Positions 1 to 10,040 of a DNA stretch of 64,000 nucleotides are shown here, piece after piece. The translations under genes were made by a program, and so were the position numbers. The notes under the pieces are model-generated. The model saw only the letters and a program-made list of their open reading frames with translations. It made no database searches and was not told the origin of the DNA. Position 1 is the first letter of the stretch; the number at the start of each line of letters is the position of its first letter. The stretch is from Dioscorea cayenensis subsp. rotundata. Lineage: Eukaryota; Streptophyta; Magnoliopsida; Dioscoreales; Dioscoreaceae. The stretch spans positions 24,031,868 to 24,095,867 of the forward strand of contig NC_052488.1 in assembly GCF_009730915.1 (NCBI RefSeq), given 5' to 3'.

Positions 1-68
1 TAGAGAACAGCTTAACTCGCCAATTGTTAGAGTTGTTAGGTCTCTAGATTCCACAATCGCTGCCACAA
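1..68 (-). repeat. Truncated copy of a copia gag segment
   Basis: These bases are nearly identical to positions 15398-15465, which encode the end of a UBN2-type gag on the minus strand (frame reading ...HIVAAIVESRDLTTLTIGE...). The match stops abruptly at about 68, where a T-rich tandem repeat begins, and it is cut by the window start. It is part of a longer relationship between the first 2.7 kb and 15.0-16.5 kb. Confidence 0.75.
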
Positions 69-96
69 TGTTATTTTCATTTTTTATTTTATTTTT

Positions 97-490
97 GTTT
101 TGTTTTGATTTTCGGTTTTGATTTTCAGTTTTTTTAATTCTTTTTTTAATTTTATTTTTAATTTTGCTTTTAATTTTTTAAATTTATATGTTTTATTTTT
201 ATTTTTTTTATTTTTTTGTTTTAATTTTTAGGTTTTGATTTTTCTGTTTTTTTAATTCTTTTTAATTTTGTTTTTTTAATTTTTGCTTTTTAATTTTTTT
301 TAAATTTATATTTTTTTATTTTTGTTTTGATTTTTGGTTTTGATTTTCTGTTTTTAATTCTTTTTTAATTTTGTTTTTAATTTTGCTTTTAATTTTTTAA
401 ATTTATATTTTTTATTTCTATTTTGATTTTCAGTTTTGATTTTCTATTTTTTAATTCTTTTTAAATTTTACTTTTATTTCTTTACAATTT
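97..490. repeat. T-rich tandem repeat, about four units of 97-116 bp
   Basis: The same order of T-rich words (gttttgatttt, tttaattcttttt, ttttgcttttaatttttt, aaatttatat) recurs with unit starts near 102, 218, 324 and 421. The units differ mainly in T-run length. No coding potential is visible. Confidence 0.6.
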
Positions 491-1034
491 ATATTTATAA
501 CTTTATAATTTAATTAAATTATAAAGTTATAATTTAATTTTATATTTTTTAATTAATAACGACATATCAAATTAAAGAAAATAATTTACGAATTACAAAT
601 TCATTAAATTAACGAAAATTACATAAGCGATAAGATAAAAACATAGAAAATAATCTTAAAACATATACTATTAGCGATATATTAAAAAACTACAACACCC
701 AAAAATAAAGTTTGAAGTAGATGGGAGCTAATAGTCCAAGATGTTATCGCCACTTCCACCAATATTGCGAAGATGTCATTAAACATATTAGATCCAGAAG
801 GAGGTGGTTGTTGAAAATGCCCTCTTTTAAATAATTCATTGGTTAAAAGTGGAAAAGATTTAAAGATGATTAAATTTGTGGATAGTATGAATATATAAAT
901 GAAATAAAAAAGAATTTTCATAGAATATTCTATTTTAGAGTTAAAAATAGAGATGATGGTTGGAGAAACTTTCACTGTAAAAGCTGTATTTTTGAGTACT
1001 GAAGCGCTAAATATAGAGTTTTGAGTTGGAGATG
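491..1034. other. AT-rich stretch without a recognisable gene
   Basis: This is low-complexity AT-rich DNA with a short palindrome around 495-540 (taatttaattaaattataaagttataattt region). A 191-codon minus-strand frame overlaps its right part but runs into a foldback repeat and shows no domain. Confidence 0.5.
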
Positions 1035-1770
1035 GCCTTAGGGCTTGCTTGGGAGAAGGTTTTTGGAGGTTTTGTAAAATAAGATTATCTACCAAACCTT
1101 GTTTGGATCCATGGTTATTTGGAGGGTAAGGTATGAGAGGGTTAAATGGAGGGTTGAGAAACCTCCATTTACCCTCATTTCTCAACCCTCCAAATTGGGG
1201 GGTTAGCAAGGTTTTGAATTTTTCTTGGACCAAAATGCCCTCAACTTTTTCAAACAATTACATCTTTGTTTATTTAGGGTTAAGGATTTTTCAAAAATGC
1301 CCAAATCTCAACTTTTCTGGACAAAAATGCCCTCAATCTTTCCAAACAATTACAAAAAATACCCTCAATTTTTTTGGACAAAAATGCCCTCAATCTTTCT
1401 AAACAATTACAAAAATACCCTGAATCTTTCCAAATAATTTTGAAAAATCATATTTATTTTTTTAAAATCATATTTATGGTAAGAGAATATTTATAATATT
1501 TGTTTTTTTATATGTCTTTTTTTGTTAGTAGTTTATAATAATATCTAACAATCTTATTACAACATACTAAAGGGTATTTTAGTAATATTACCATAAAACT
1601 TTACCATCTCTTACCTTCAATCCAAACATTAGAAGGTTTGATAACCTCCATTTACCTTACCTTAGCCCCAAACAAGGTATAACTTAAAAACTCCACTTTT
1701 CTTACTTTACCCTACTCTACCCTCCTTTATAATCCCCTCCTTCACCTCATCCAAGCAAAGGCTTAGGGTT
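1035..1770. mobile_element. Nested foldback (MITE-like) elements
   Basis: Outer inverted ends: CCTTAGGGCTTGCTTGGG near 1036 pairs imperfectly with the complement of the stretch ending about 1768 (catccaagcaaaggcttagg). Inner inverted ends: ACCTTGTTTGG at 1096 pairs with ccaaacaaggt ending at 1678, and similarity continues inward for about 60 bp (ggtaaggta..taaatggagg). A perfect local hairpin of taaatggagg/cctccattta lies near 1145-1180. No transposase is encoded, so this fits a non-autonomous DNA transposon with another inside it. Target-site duplications could not be set. Confidence 0.5.
1228..1437. repeat. Minisatellite inside the foldback element
   Basis: The phrase ggac(a/c)aaaatgccctcaa, followed by tctttccaaacaattacaaaaa, recurs at about 1228, 1319 and 1376, with degenerate half-units between. 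The short open frames here are a by-product of the repeat. Confidence 0.6.
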
Positions 1771-1869
1771 TTGAATGGAGGAAGAAAGGAGTGAATGCAA
1801 TATATTTCTTATCAGCTGAGAACAAGGAAAAAACACAACCGGTGCAGTCCCACACAGAGTTGCTCACAT

Positions 1870-2700
1870 TTAGATAATTTAAAAATAACAAAACAATAAC
1901 TAACGTCTACGGGCCGTGAATGAAGGCTTACATTCAGGCAAGAACAACTAAATACTATCGCGCTAGCGCTAATTCAAAAACTATAGGGACCAACTCAGTG
2001 GAACAAAGACTATGTCAAACGTCACTTCATACTCGCCTTGTGCATGCTAGGGTGGTGAGAATGAACTGTTGTGTGAAAATTATTAAAAACAACCATACAA
2101 GACTCCACTTGGTTGACGTGACCGCACATTACACTTTATACGAACAACAAGAGCTAACGACAAAACTGTCATATACTGACATGACTGCATTATGCACCAA
2201 AAGAAGGAACACTGTTAATGGTTACTTCTACAATCTAATAATCCTTATTGTCAAACAGCTATGTTGACTTGGCTTACATGCTCAAAGAGTTTTCCTGTGG
2301 CTCGTGCGTAAGTAATCTTTGGTGCAGATACATGCTTGTTTCAGCGATCAGCCTCCCTTACAGCTTCGAATCACTCTCAGAAAACAGTGCTCTGCAACAT
2401 GTGCTGCTTTAAATCACATCCCAACATTTTTCACTAACAACTCTGTGGGTTTGGATCTTTCACAATCTCATCCATTAGAAATCACAGTACTATATAATAC
2501 TGTGAATAAAATTTAAGTGTTCGTTTATTAAAAAACATCAGTATATATTCTCATGATTGAAACTTAGACACTGTTTTAATAAAAACAGCCATTTCAAAAA
2601 ACCGGCTTCAAAGCACACTGCGGAATGAAAGTTTGCCCTTCTGTCAATTAATAATGCAAAACCTGTATGCCTAGCATGGGGGGGGGGGGTTTAAAAAAGA
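1870..2700. repeat. Copy 1 of a dispersed block also found at 15.0-15.2 and 15.9-16.5 kb
   Basis: 1881-1935 matches about 15015-15080. From about 1940 onward the sequence matches 15905-16525, including the stretch around ctatgtcaaacgtcacttca and the end at gcctagcatg followed by a G run. The copies differ by many 1-nt indels as well as substitutions. Neither copy has an ORF that survives comparison, so it is a non-coding repeat or the remnant of a larger element. Confidence 0.7.
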
Positions 2701-2712
2701 ACACTTCGTTAA

Positions 2713-2960
2713 GGGGGCGTTCATTTCCTCTGAAGTGGGGGAAAGTGGACTGACTTTCCCCATTTTTTATGTTCTTTTCCTCTGAAGTGGAGGAAGTGGC
2801 CACTTCCCCCCACTTCATCCCCCCACTTCATACTGAAGTGGGTTTTAACACAACCCACTTCAGAAATTTTTACAATGAAGTGGGGAAGTGAGCCCCTTAT
2901 AAAAGCCCACTTCCACCCACTTCCAAAACCCCTCTTGAACTCACATTGAAGTGGAGCTCT
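2713..2960. mobile_element. MITE family copy 1 (gaagtgggg-rich)
   Basis: It begins ggggcgttcatttcctctgaagtgg and is filled with the words gaagtgggg, ccacttc and cccacttcag in both orientations, so it can fold extensively. The same family occurs at 30152 and 54666, with related termini GGGRCATTCATTTC. A distal terminus was not identified in this copy. Confidence 0.5.
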
Positions 2961-3160
2961 CTCTCCTCCTCCAGCACCGACAGGCCACACTCATTGGTCG
3001 AAAGACATCGCCGGCGGTCAGATCTACACACCGGCATCGGCAGACAGCTTCTCTCCTCCGGCACCGGCAACGGCTAGATCTCTCCTCCGGCGACTTCTTC
3101 CCTCCGGCACCGGCAGCGGATAGATCTTTCCTCCGACGATCGCACTGTTGATTAGGTCTG
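2961..3160. other. GC-rich host stretch carrying the copia insertion
   Basis: Imperfect repeats of ctccggcaccggcarcgg and gatct(c/t)tcctccg occur at about 3005-3140. The stretch breaks at 3160 where the copia LTR starts, and host DNA resumes at 7811 with gtgtgttcttcttcc. It could be a leader or promoter-proximal region of an unseen gene; no ORF is convincing. Confidence 0.35.
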
Positions 3161-3456
3161 TGTTCGGAACTAAGAAACAAAGGCAAGAATAGAAGATAAC
3201 AAAAAAAAAGAAAACACAGAGATTTACGTGGTTCACCCAAAACTAGGGTTACGTCCACGGCCGCCGGCTAATTTCAGTATTTTCTTCTCCCTCAAAAATA
3301 ATTTTTTACAAGGATGAATATATATATATATATATATAAGAGGGGGGAAACAGAAAAAAAAACCCTATTACAATGGAAATTTCTAAAATACCCCCTCACA
3401 AATTTCCAAATAACACAAGGGATGTTTAATATAATCAGGCTCCACACAACTCAACA
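3161..3456 (-). repeat. Copia 3' LTR (296 bp)
   Basis: It is bounded by TGTTCGG and CTCAACA and contains an (AT)n tract and the word gtggttcacccaaaactagg. It differs from the partner at 7514 by six substitutions and one A in a homopolymer. Confidence 0.92.
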
Positions 3457-3471
3457 ATCTCCCACTTGGAG
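3457..3471 (-). other. Copia polypurine tract
   Basis: On the minus strand this reads TCCAAGTGGGAGAT directly before the LTR, the usual form of the plus-strand primer in plant copia elements. Confidence 0.75.
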
Positions 3472-6186
3472 ACTGATCTCATCCAAGTTCTCAAGCTTCA
3501 AATCTTCAAAGAAACACAGCTGAACAACAGACTGGCGACAAACCCTTCTAATCATCAGGTGCTCAAACCAACTGAAACTTTGCATAGCTTCAGTTTGTCA
3601 ACAATAACTACCTTGGTTAACATATCAGCTGGATTTTCACTGCCTGGAATCTTCTCAAGAGCCAACACTTTATCTTCTAATAAAGTCCGAATGAAATGAT
3701 ACCTTAACTGTATATGCTTGGTTCTTGAATGAAATGCTGAATTCCTAGCAAGATGAATGTCACTTTGGCCGTCATTTGTACAAAAATACTATTCTCCTGC
3801 CTCTTTCCCAATTCTGCTAAAAAATTTTGTAACCAGATCATCTCCTTGCTAGCTTCACGTAATAGACAACATACTCGCTTACATTGTAGAGAGCAACAAC
3901 TTTCTGCAATTGAGAAATCCAACTAACTGCAGTACCATTCAATGTATAGATATACCCCCGTAGTACTTTTTTCACGTTATCTCGTATCTCCAGAGAAAAT
4001 CAAGCATCTACATAACCCCTGCGGTTTCAAACTTGCACATGTGAAACAAATACATATATCTGATGAGCCCTTCAAATATCTTAGAATCCACTTAACTGCT
4101 TCCCAATGCTGTTTTCCAGGCCTACTCATGAATCTACTCACAACTCCCACTGCATGTGAAATGTCTGGCCTTGTACACACCATAGCATACATCAAGCTGC
4201 CAATAGCTGAAGCATAGGGCACCTTCCTCATGTAATCCTCTTCTTCTTCTGTCTTCGGTGACTGTTCTTTGCTCAATTTAAAATGACTTCCCAAGGGTGT
4301 GCTTACAGATTTGGCTTCATTCATATTGAATCTGCTAAGAACTTTCTTCACATACTCCGACTGTGAGAGCTTCAATATACCATTAGCCTTATCTCTAATG
4401 ATTCTCATACCAAGGATTTGATTTGCAACTCCCAAATCCTTCATTGCAAACTGTTTTGACAATTGTTTCTTCAAATAATTGATCTCCTCAATGCTAGACC
4501 CTGCAATGAGCATATCATCTACATACACCATTAAGATGATATAGGAATTGTCAAAGAACTTGATATAGCAACAATGATCAGCTTCACATCTCTTGAACTC
4601 AATTTCATGCATAAAACTATCAAATTTCTTGTACCATTATCTTGGAGCTTGTTTCAGGCCATACAAGCTCTTTCTCAGTTTGCAGACTTGATTCTCTTGC
4701 CCCTGAACAACGAACCCTTCTGGTTGAAGCATGTAAATGTCTTCATCCAAGTCACCATGAAGAAACGCTGTCTTCACATCTAACTGCTCAAGATGTAAAT
4801 TCTCTGCAGCTACAATTCCAAGCACTAGTCTAATCGTTGATATCTTCACAACTGGAGAAAATATCTCTGAGTAGTCAATACCCTCCTTTTGTTGGAACCC
4901 TTTAACTACTAATCTGGCCTTGTATCGTTTGCTACCATCATGTTCATTCTTTATTCGGTATACCCACTTGTTGTGCAAAGCCTTCTTAGTTGCTGGTAAC
5001 TCAATCAGTTCCTATGTTTGATTCCTCAACAAGGAATCCATCTCATCCTCCATGGCTAACTCCCACTTCCTTGAATTCTTATCTTGCAAAGCTTCATCAT
5101 AACATTCTGGTTTACCACCATCAGTCAACAGGAGATTATTTAGTGATGGTGAATAACGTTGAGGAGATCTAATGTTCCTGGAGGATCTGCGAACTTCAGC
5201 TACTGGTGTACTCTGATCAACCTGTGGATCTGCAATCTCCTTATCTTCTTCACTCATTTTCTGAATAGTACTTTCAGTCAATTCATCTAAGTTGACAACC
5301 TCAGATTTCTTTTGATCTGTGACATCTGACAGTACGGTTGACCTGTCCTTGTACATAGCCCGTTCATTGAATATCACATTTATGCTTCTGATGATTTTTC
5401 TGTTTTGTTCATCCCAAAACCTATAACCAAATTTCTCATCACCATATCCAATGAAAAAACATTTTTTAGACTTTGCATCAAGTTTACTTCGAGCATTAGA
5501 ATCAATGTGAACATAAGATACACACCCAAAAAAACTTTTTAGATGTGAAAAACTTCACTTCTTTACCGCTCCAAACCTCCTCGAGAATTCTAAACTCTAT
5601 AGGAACCCGACGGCCCTCGATTTATTAGGTAAGCAGCAGTGCTAACAGCATCAGCCCAAAAATTTTTTGGTAACCCAGCATGTAGCCTCATACACCTAGC
5701 ACGCTCATTGAGGAGTTACGTTCATGCGCTCCGCCACACCATTCCGTTGTGGTGTTCCGAGAATAGTCTTCTCCATCTTAATTCCTTCCGTAGCACAATA
5801 CTCACTCGAACCCTTCATCTACGTACTCCCTCCATTATCTGATCTTAAGCATTTTACTTTCAAACCTGTTTCTGTCTCAACCATGGCTCTCCACTTCTTA
5901 AAAGTCTCAAATAAATCTGATTTATTTTTCAAAAAAATAAACCCACACCTTTTCGCTTGAGTCATCAATAAAAAGTTACATAGTACCTTGAACCTCCAAG
6001 TGATGCAATCGGTGAAGGTCCCCATAAATCAGTGTGCACTAATTCTAATTTTTTTCGACCTTCGAGTCCCTGCCAGTTTTCAAGAATCTCACCCTTCTCC
6101 CGCTTTCCTAAGATGCAATTTTCACACATATCAAAATCAATAGACTTTATTTCTGGTAGCTTCCCTCTTGACATCAACATCTTCAA
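3472..6186 (-). pseudogene. Copia pol remnant (integrase, RT, RNase H)
   Basis: Read on the minus strand, homology is continuous but split over frames. 5965-6186 holds the integrase zinc and start of the catalytic core (HTDLWGPSP). 5819-6025 has the LRSDNGG motif. 5012-5377 is the integrase-RT linker. 4637-4978 is the RT start (WVYRIKN, QLDVKTAFLHGDL, SLYGLKQAPR). 3977-4612 has the YVDDM active site and the VSTPLG and YASAIGSLMYAM motifs. Lower coordinates hold degraded RNase H. At 5966 and 5930 the breaks are an extra T in T runs. Without repair, no full pol can be made. Confidence 0.85.
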
Positions 6187-6192
6187 TCCTTT

Positions 6193-7476
6193 CTAACTCA
6201 TGTGACCAAGCCTGCAATGCCATAGGTTTGCATCAATACTTGCTTCGATGAATCGCAATCGTATCTTTTTGGACATGAGGTCATATATAGAGTGCCGATC
6301 TTTTTTTCCACGAGCCAATACTCTGGCTCCCTTTGTAACCTTCCAGGTACCACCAGCAAAAAGGATTGCATGTCCTTCATCATCAAGCTGTCCAACAGAA
6401 ATCAGATTCCTCCTCAAGTCTGGAATATGCCGAACCTTCTCCAATGACCAGATAGATCCATCGGGTGATGATATCCTGACTTCTCCCACACCTACAACAT
6501 CCAAGGCTGAACCATCAGCCAAATATACCTTCCCAAAATCACCTGCAGTGTAATTTTGTAGGATATCTCGGTGTTGAGTGGTATGAAATGAAGCTCCTGA
6601 GTCCAAAACCCAACCATCAAGTGGGTTATCTATTGCAAGAAGTAATGCATCATGTATCTCTTCTGTTACAGCATTCGCAGAATCATCTTCATTCTTCTTT
6701 TTAGGGCTTTTGCATTGGTTCCTGAAATGACCTATTTTTCCACAATTCCAGCATTGTACAGGACGGCCTGATCTAGATTTACTTCTGTTTTGATTGAAAT
6801 TTCTGGATTTTGATCTACCCCGATTTGAGCTTTTGTTAATATTTCTACCTCTTGTCTCAAGATTTAGGGCAGAGCCAGATCCTGAAGTTTCACCTGCATC
6901 TCTTTTGCGAATCTCCTCAGCCAAAACTAGATCTCGTATATCATTGTACTTGAGCTTTTCCTTTCCCATAGAATTGCTTACTGCCATCCTCATTGCTTCC
7001 CAACTGTTCGGCAAAGAAGCCAGAACGATCAGAGCACGAACCTCATCATCAAAATCAATTTCTACAGACGACAATTGATTTGTGATAGTGTTGAGGTCAT
7101 TCAGGTGTTGTGCTACTGATGCGTTCTCTGCCATCTTCAAATTGAACAATTTCTTCATCAGATACACCTTGTTATTTGCCGACGGCTTTTCATACATACC
7201 AGACAACGCCTTCATCAGATCTGCTGTGGTCTTCTCCTTCACAACATTATGTGCAACAGACCTTGACAGAGTTAATCTGATAACTCCCAGTACCTGTCTG
7301 TCAAGAAGAACCCAATCCTCAGCCTTCATCGTCTCTGGTTTTATCCCCAAAAGAGGTAGATGTAATTTCTTTGCATGCAGATAATCTTCAATCTGCATCC
7401 TCCAATATGCGAAGTCTGTGCCATCAAACTTTTCTACTCCAGATGCCTTTCCTGCTTCCTCTGCCATTGCTCCCAC
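6193..7476 (-). CDS. Copia gag-protease ORF (427 codons)
   Basis: This is the N-terminal part of the copia polyprotein. A UBN2-type gag occupies about residues 15-200 (FDGTDFAYWRMQIEDYL). An RS/N-rich linker is followed by a CCHC zinc knuckle (CWNCGKIGHFRNQC, about 250), and the aspartic protease with WVLDSGASFH follows at about 290-300. The ORF ends in the integrase pre-domain at RLGHMS, where TAG replaces the codon expected between GHMS and KGLK; the next frame continues in phase, so a single nonsense codon separates gag-PR from integrase. Confidence 0.85.
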   Translation of the reverse strand: MGAMAEEAGKASGVEKFDGTDFAYWRMQIEDYLHAKKLHLPLLGIKPETMKAEDWVLLDRQVLGVIRLTLSRSVAHNVVKEKTTADLMKALSGMYEKPSANNKVYLMKKLFNLKMAENASVAQHLNDLNTITNQLSSVEIDFDDEVRALIVLASLPNSWEAMRMAVSNSMGKEKLKYNDIRDLVLAEEIRKRDAGETSGSGSALNLETRGRNINKSSNRGRSKSRNFNQNRSKSRSGRPVQCWNCGKIGHFRNQCKSPKKKNEDDSANAVTEEIHDALLLAIDNPLDGWVLDSGASFHTTQHRDILQNYTAGDFGKVYLADGSALDVVGVGEVRISSPDGSIWSLEKVRHIPDLRRNLISVGQLDDEGHAILFAGGTWKVTKGARVLARGKKDRHSIYDLMSKKIRLRFIEASIDANLWHCRLGHMS

Positions 7477-7500
7477 TCAAAAAACAAAAAACAAACCTTT

Positions 7501-7511
7501 CTCTGGTACCA
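7501..7511 (-). other. Copia primer binding site
   Basis: The minus strand reads TGGTACCAGAG two bases from the 5' LTR. It equals the initiator-Met tRNA primer site TGGTATCAGAG with one change (T to C). Its position and sequence confirm the element's direction. Confidence 0.8.
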
Positions 7512-7513
7512 GT

Positions 7514-7810
7514 TGTTAGGAACTAAGAAACAAAGGCAAGAATAGAAGATACCAACAAAAAAGAAAACACAGAGATTTACGTGGTTCACCCAAAACTAGG
7601 GTTACGTCCACGGTCGCCGGCTAATTTCAGTATTTTCTTCTCCCTCAAAAATAACTTTTTACAAGGATGAATATATATATATATATATATAAGAGGGGGG
7701 AAACAGAAAAAAAAAACCCTATTACAATGGAAATTTCTAAAATACCCCCTCACAAATTTCCAAATAACACAAGGGGTGTTTAATATAATCAGGCTCCACA
7801 CAACTCAACA
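7514..7810 (-). repeat. Copia 5' LTR (297 bp)
   Basis: It is bounded by TGTTAGG and CTCAACA and matches 3161-3456 at about 98%. On the minus strand it carries the promoter end of the element. Confidence 0.92.
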
Positions 7811-8225
7811 GTGTGTTCTTCTTCCTTGTTTTTGCTGGATCAGGTTCCAAAGGTTAGGAATTTTTTTTTTTGAATGGATTTGTTATAGCAAGCAGCTTTC
7901 TTCTTTTTGGTGCCATCCTCACTGCTTGATCTGCAGATTGTATTGCTTTTGCTTTAATTTGTGTTTCCTTTTTTGAGATTTAAAGTTGAGGTTTTTGATA
8001 CTTTGTGGTTTAAGACTTTAATCAGATCTTTTAGTTTTGTGGAATTTATGTTGTATTGTTCCTCATTGCTGTAATGTACCAGGATGATAATTAAAGTGGG
8101 TCTCATGAGTTTCTCCATGAGAATCCTGCTTATAAATTTGATATGTTGATGATACATTTGAATGAATATGATGTCTGCTATTCTTCTCTCTTTCTGTTTA
8201 ATTGAATGCTTTGGTGGTGCTTCTC
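7811..8225. other. Unique-looking T-rich DNA, no gene recognised
   Basis: Intron- or leader-like T-rich sequence continues the host context interrupted by the copia element. No ORF above background. An hAT element starts at 8234. Confidence 0.4.
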
Positions 8226-9121
8226 ATCACTACTAGGAATGGGGGTGGGGCGAGGAATCCCCGTTCCCCGTGGGGTCCCATGCACCCCGACGGGGCCGGG
8301 ATTCCCCGAAACATCCGCAGGCGGGAGGCGGGGAAAAATTCCTCCCCACCTAGCGGGCGGGCGGGGGGACGGGGAACCCGTGGGGAATCCCTCATGGGAT
8401 TCCTCAAAAGAATATATTATATATTTTTTTAATATATTTATTAAAAAGATTATTTCAACATTAACATAATATTATATATATATATATATATAATCAATAA
8501 ATATTTATTTGTTAATATTTTTAGTTATTATTATGGAACTCACAATTATTTCATACAACTTATTAACTATTTAAATTTATATATTTCATTAAAACATATT
8601 TATTTAATAAAATCTTAAATTATTTTAATAAAATTATTATATAATATATCTACAAAATTAAAATTCAAACTTCTAATTTTCAAATTTCTAATATTCATAA
8701 AAACTAATTATTTATTTAATTTAAATGAATTGGATAATTAGGTAATTGTAATTTGTCTAGATTTTTTTTATTCATCCATGTGTTGCTACATATAAGCATT
8801 ATATTTTTTTATTCAAATATCCATTTGTCTAGATTTTTTCATCATACATTATATTTTTTATTTTCAATTGTATATAGCATCTTTAGCATGTGTAACATAA
8901 ATGCATTAGAAATATTATAGTTATTTATAAAAAAATTTTTATATTAATGTTTTAGGCGGGGCGGGGATTCCCCGTGGGACGGTGATCCCCGCGGGGGAGG
9001 ATTTTTCCCCCGCGAGGAATTTTAACCGGGGAATCCCCGCCCCGTGGAGAACGGGGATGGGGACAGGGATCTCATTCCCCGCCCCGCCCCGCCCCACCCC
9101 ACCCCCATTCCTAATCACTAC
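8226..9121. mobile_element. Non-autonomous hAT element, 880 bp, with 8-bp target duplication
   Basis: The element spans 8234-9113 and is flanked by the perfect 8-bp direct repeat ATCACTAC (8226-8233 and 9114-9121). Its ends are inverted: TAGGAATGGGGGTGGGGC on the left and the complement of CACCCCCATTCCTA on the right. An 8-bp TSD with TAGG-type ends is the hAT superfamily signature. The terminal ~165 bp on each side are very GC-rich (tracts such as ggggattccccg that can pair with each other), while the middle ~550 bp is AT-rich and non-coding. It depends on a transposase from elsewhere. Confidence 0.9.
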
Positions 9122-10040
9122 TTGGTAATGGTTAAGATTAGTTCAAACTAATCATCTTGGTATAATCCTTCTTTAATATAATTAATACTTATCTCAGTGC
9201 TAGAAGAACTAATTTTAATATAATCCTTGGCATAAAATTAATACTCATCAATCTCATTTTATCCTTGACAGTTTTCTACATTAAAATTTCTCTGTATTAA
9301 AATATTATCTTTGATAGTGCAATTAGAAGGTGCCAAAAATATAAATACTAATAATTTTACGCTATTCACTGACCAAAAGCTGAAGCTCCTAAGCCCTCTT
9401 TAATTAATCCTCTTTCCACTACAAACCCTTATTCTATGTATCCATCTCAAATTATTTCCTAAGCATGGCATGAATAATGGCATGTGGTGGTGAGGATAAG
9501 AAAAGAAGTCAGGATCTCTCCCGGTGTGCAGTCTTATTAATTTATTATTATATTTTTCAAACACTTATCGAAAGCGCGTCAAAGTAGCAACAATCCCAAT
9601 TTTCTAAAATTTTACATTTTGTGGATACATACATATTTTGCATGATATATAAAGTCAAGACTTAAAGAGATGGATGGGAATTATCAACAAGAGGGACCAA
9701 GTACCTGAGTGTCAGTGGTGTGCAAACCCCTATTTACGTGCATTAAAAACATATGAATTGGTTCGTAGTATATGTTTCCCCAGAGAAGTTTACATCAATA
9801 AGTATATATATGTATATATATAAATCATATTCATGCCAACAGTAAAAATTGTTTACTTTCCATTACATGGGGGAATGACAATGTTTGGTGTTGACTTTCT
9901 TTCAAACACTCACTCTATATATTTCTCCTTTAATGTTTTTAATATAATATAATATATGTTTGAGTGAAGAGTGAAAAGAAAACACAGCTTTTAATATAAC
10001 ACAGCTTTTTCTTTTTCTTTTTCTTTTATTCTTCTTCTTC
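9122..10040. other. AT-rich intergenic DNA
   Basis: I see no gene, repeat structure or RNA here beyond short (AT) and (TTC) tracts (about 10005-10045). Confidence 0.4.

Larger units (their letters stand above)
3161..7810 (-). mobile_element. Ty1/copia LTR retrotransposon, both LTRs present
   Basis: The element runs right to left. Its LTRs (7514-7810 and 3161-3456) start TGTT and end AACA. The PBS lies next to the right LTR and a polypurine tract next to the left one. Internal order read on the minus strand is gag with CCHC knuckle, protease (DSGASFH), integrase, RT (YVDDM) and RNase H remnants, which is the copia order. The LTRs differ at 6 substitutions and 1 indel over 296/297 bp, so insertion is fairly recent, yet pol is interrupted by a stop and several homopolymer indels. 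Flanking 5-mers gtctg (3156-3160) and gtgtg (7811-7815) look like a target duplication with one mismatch. Confidence 0.92.

Noticed and set aside
682..1257. 191-codon minus-strand frame
   Set aside because: It overlaps the foldback element and its hairpin and has no domain; a chance frame in repeat DNA.
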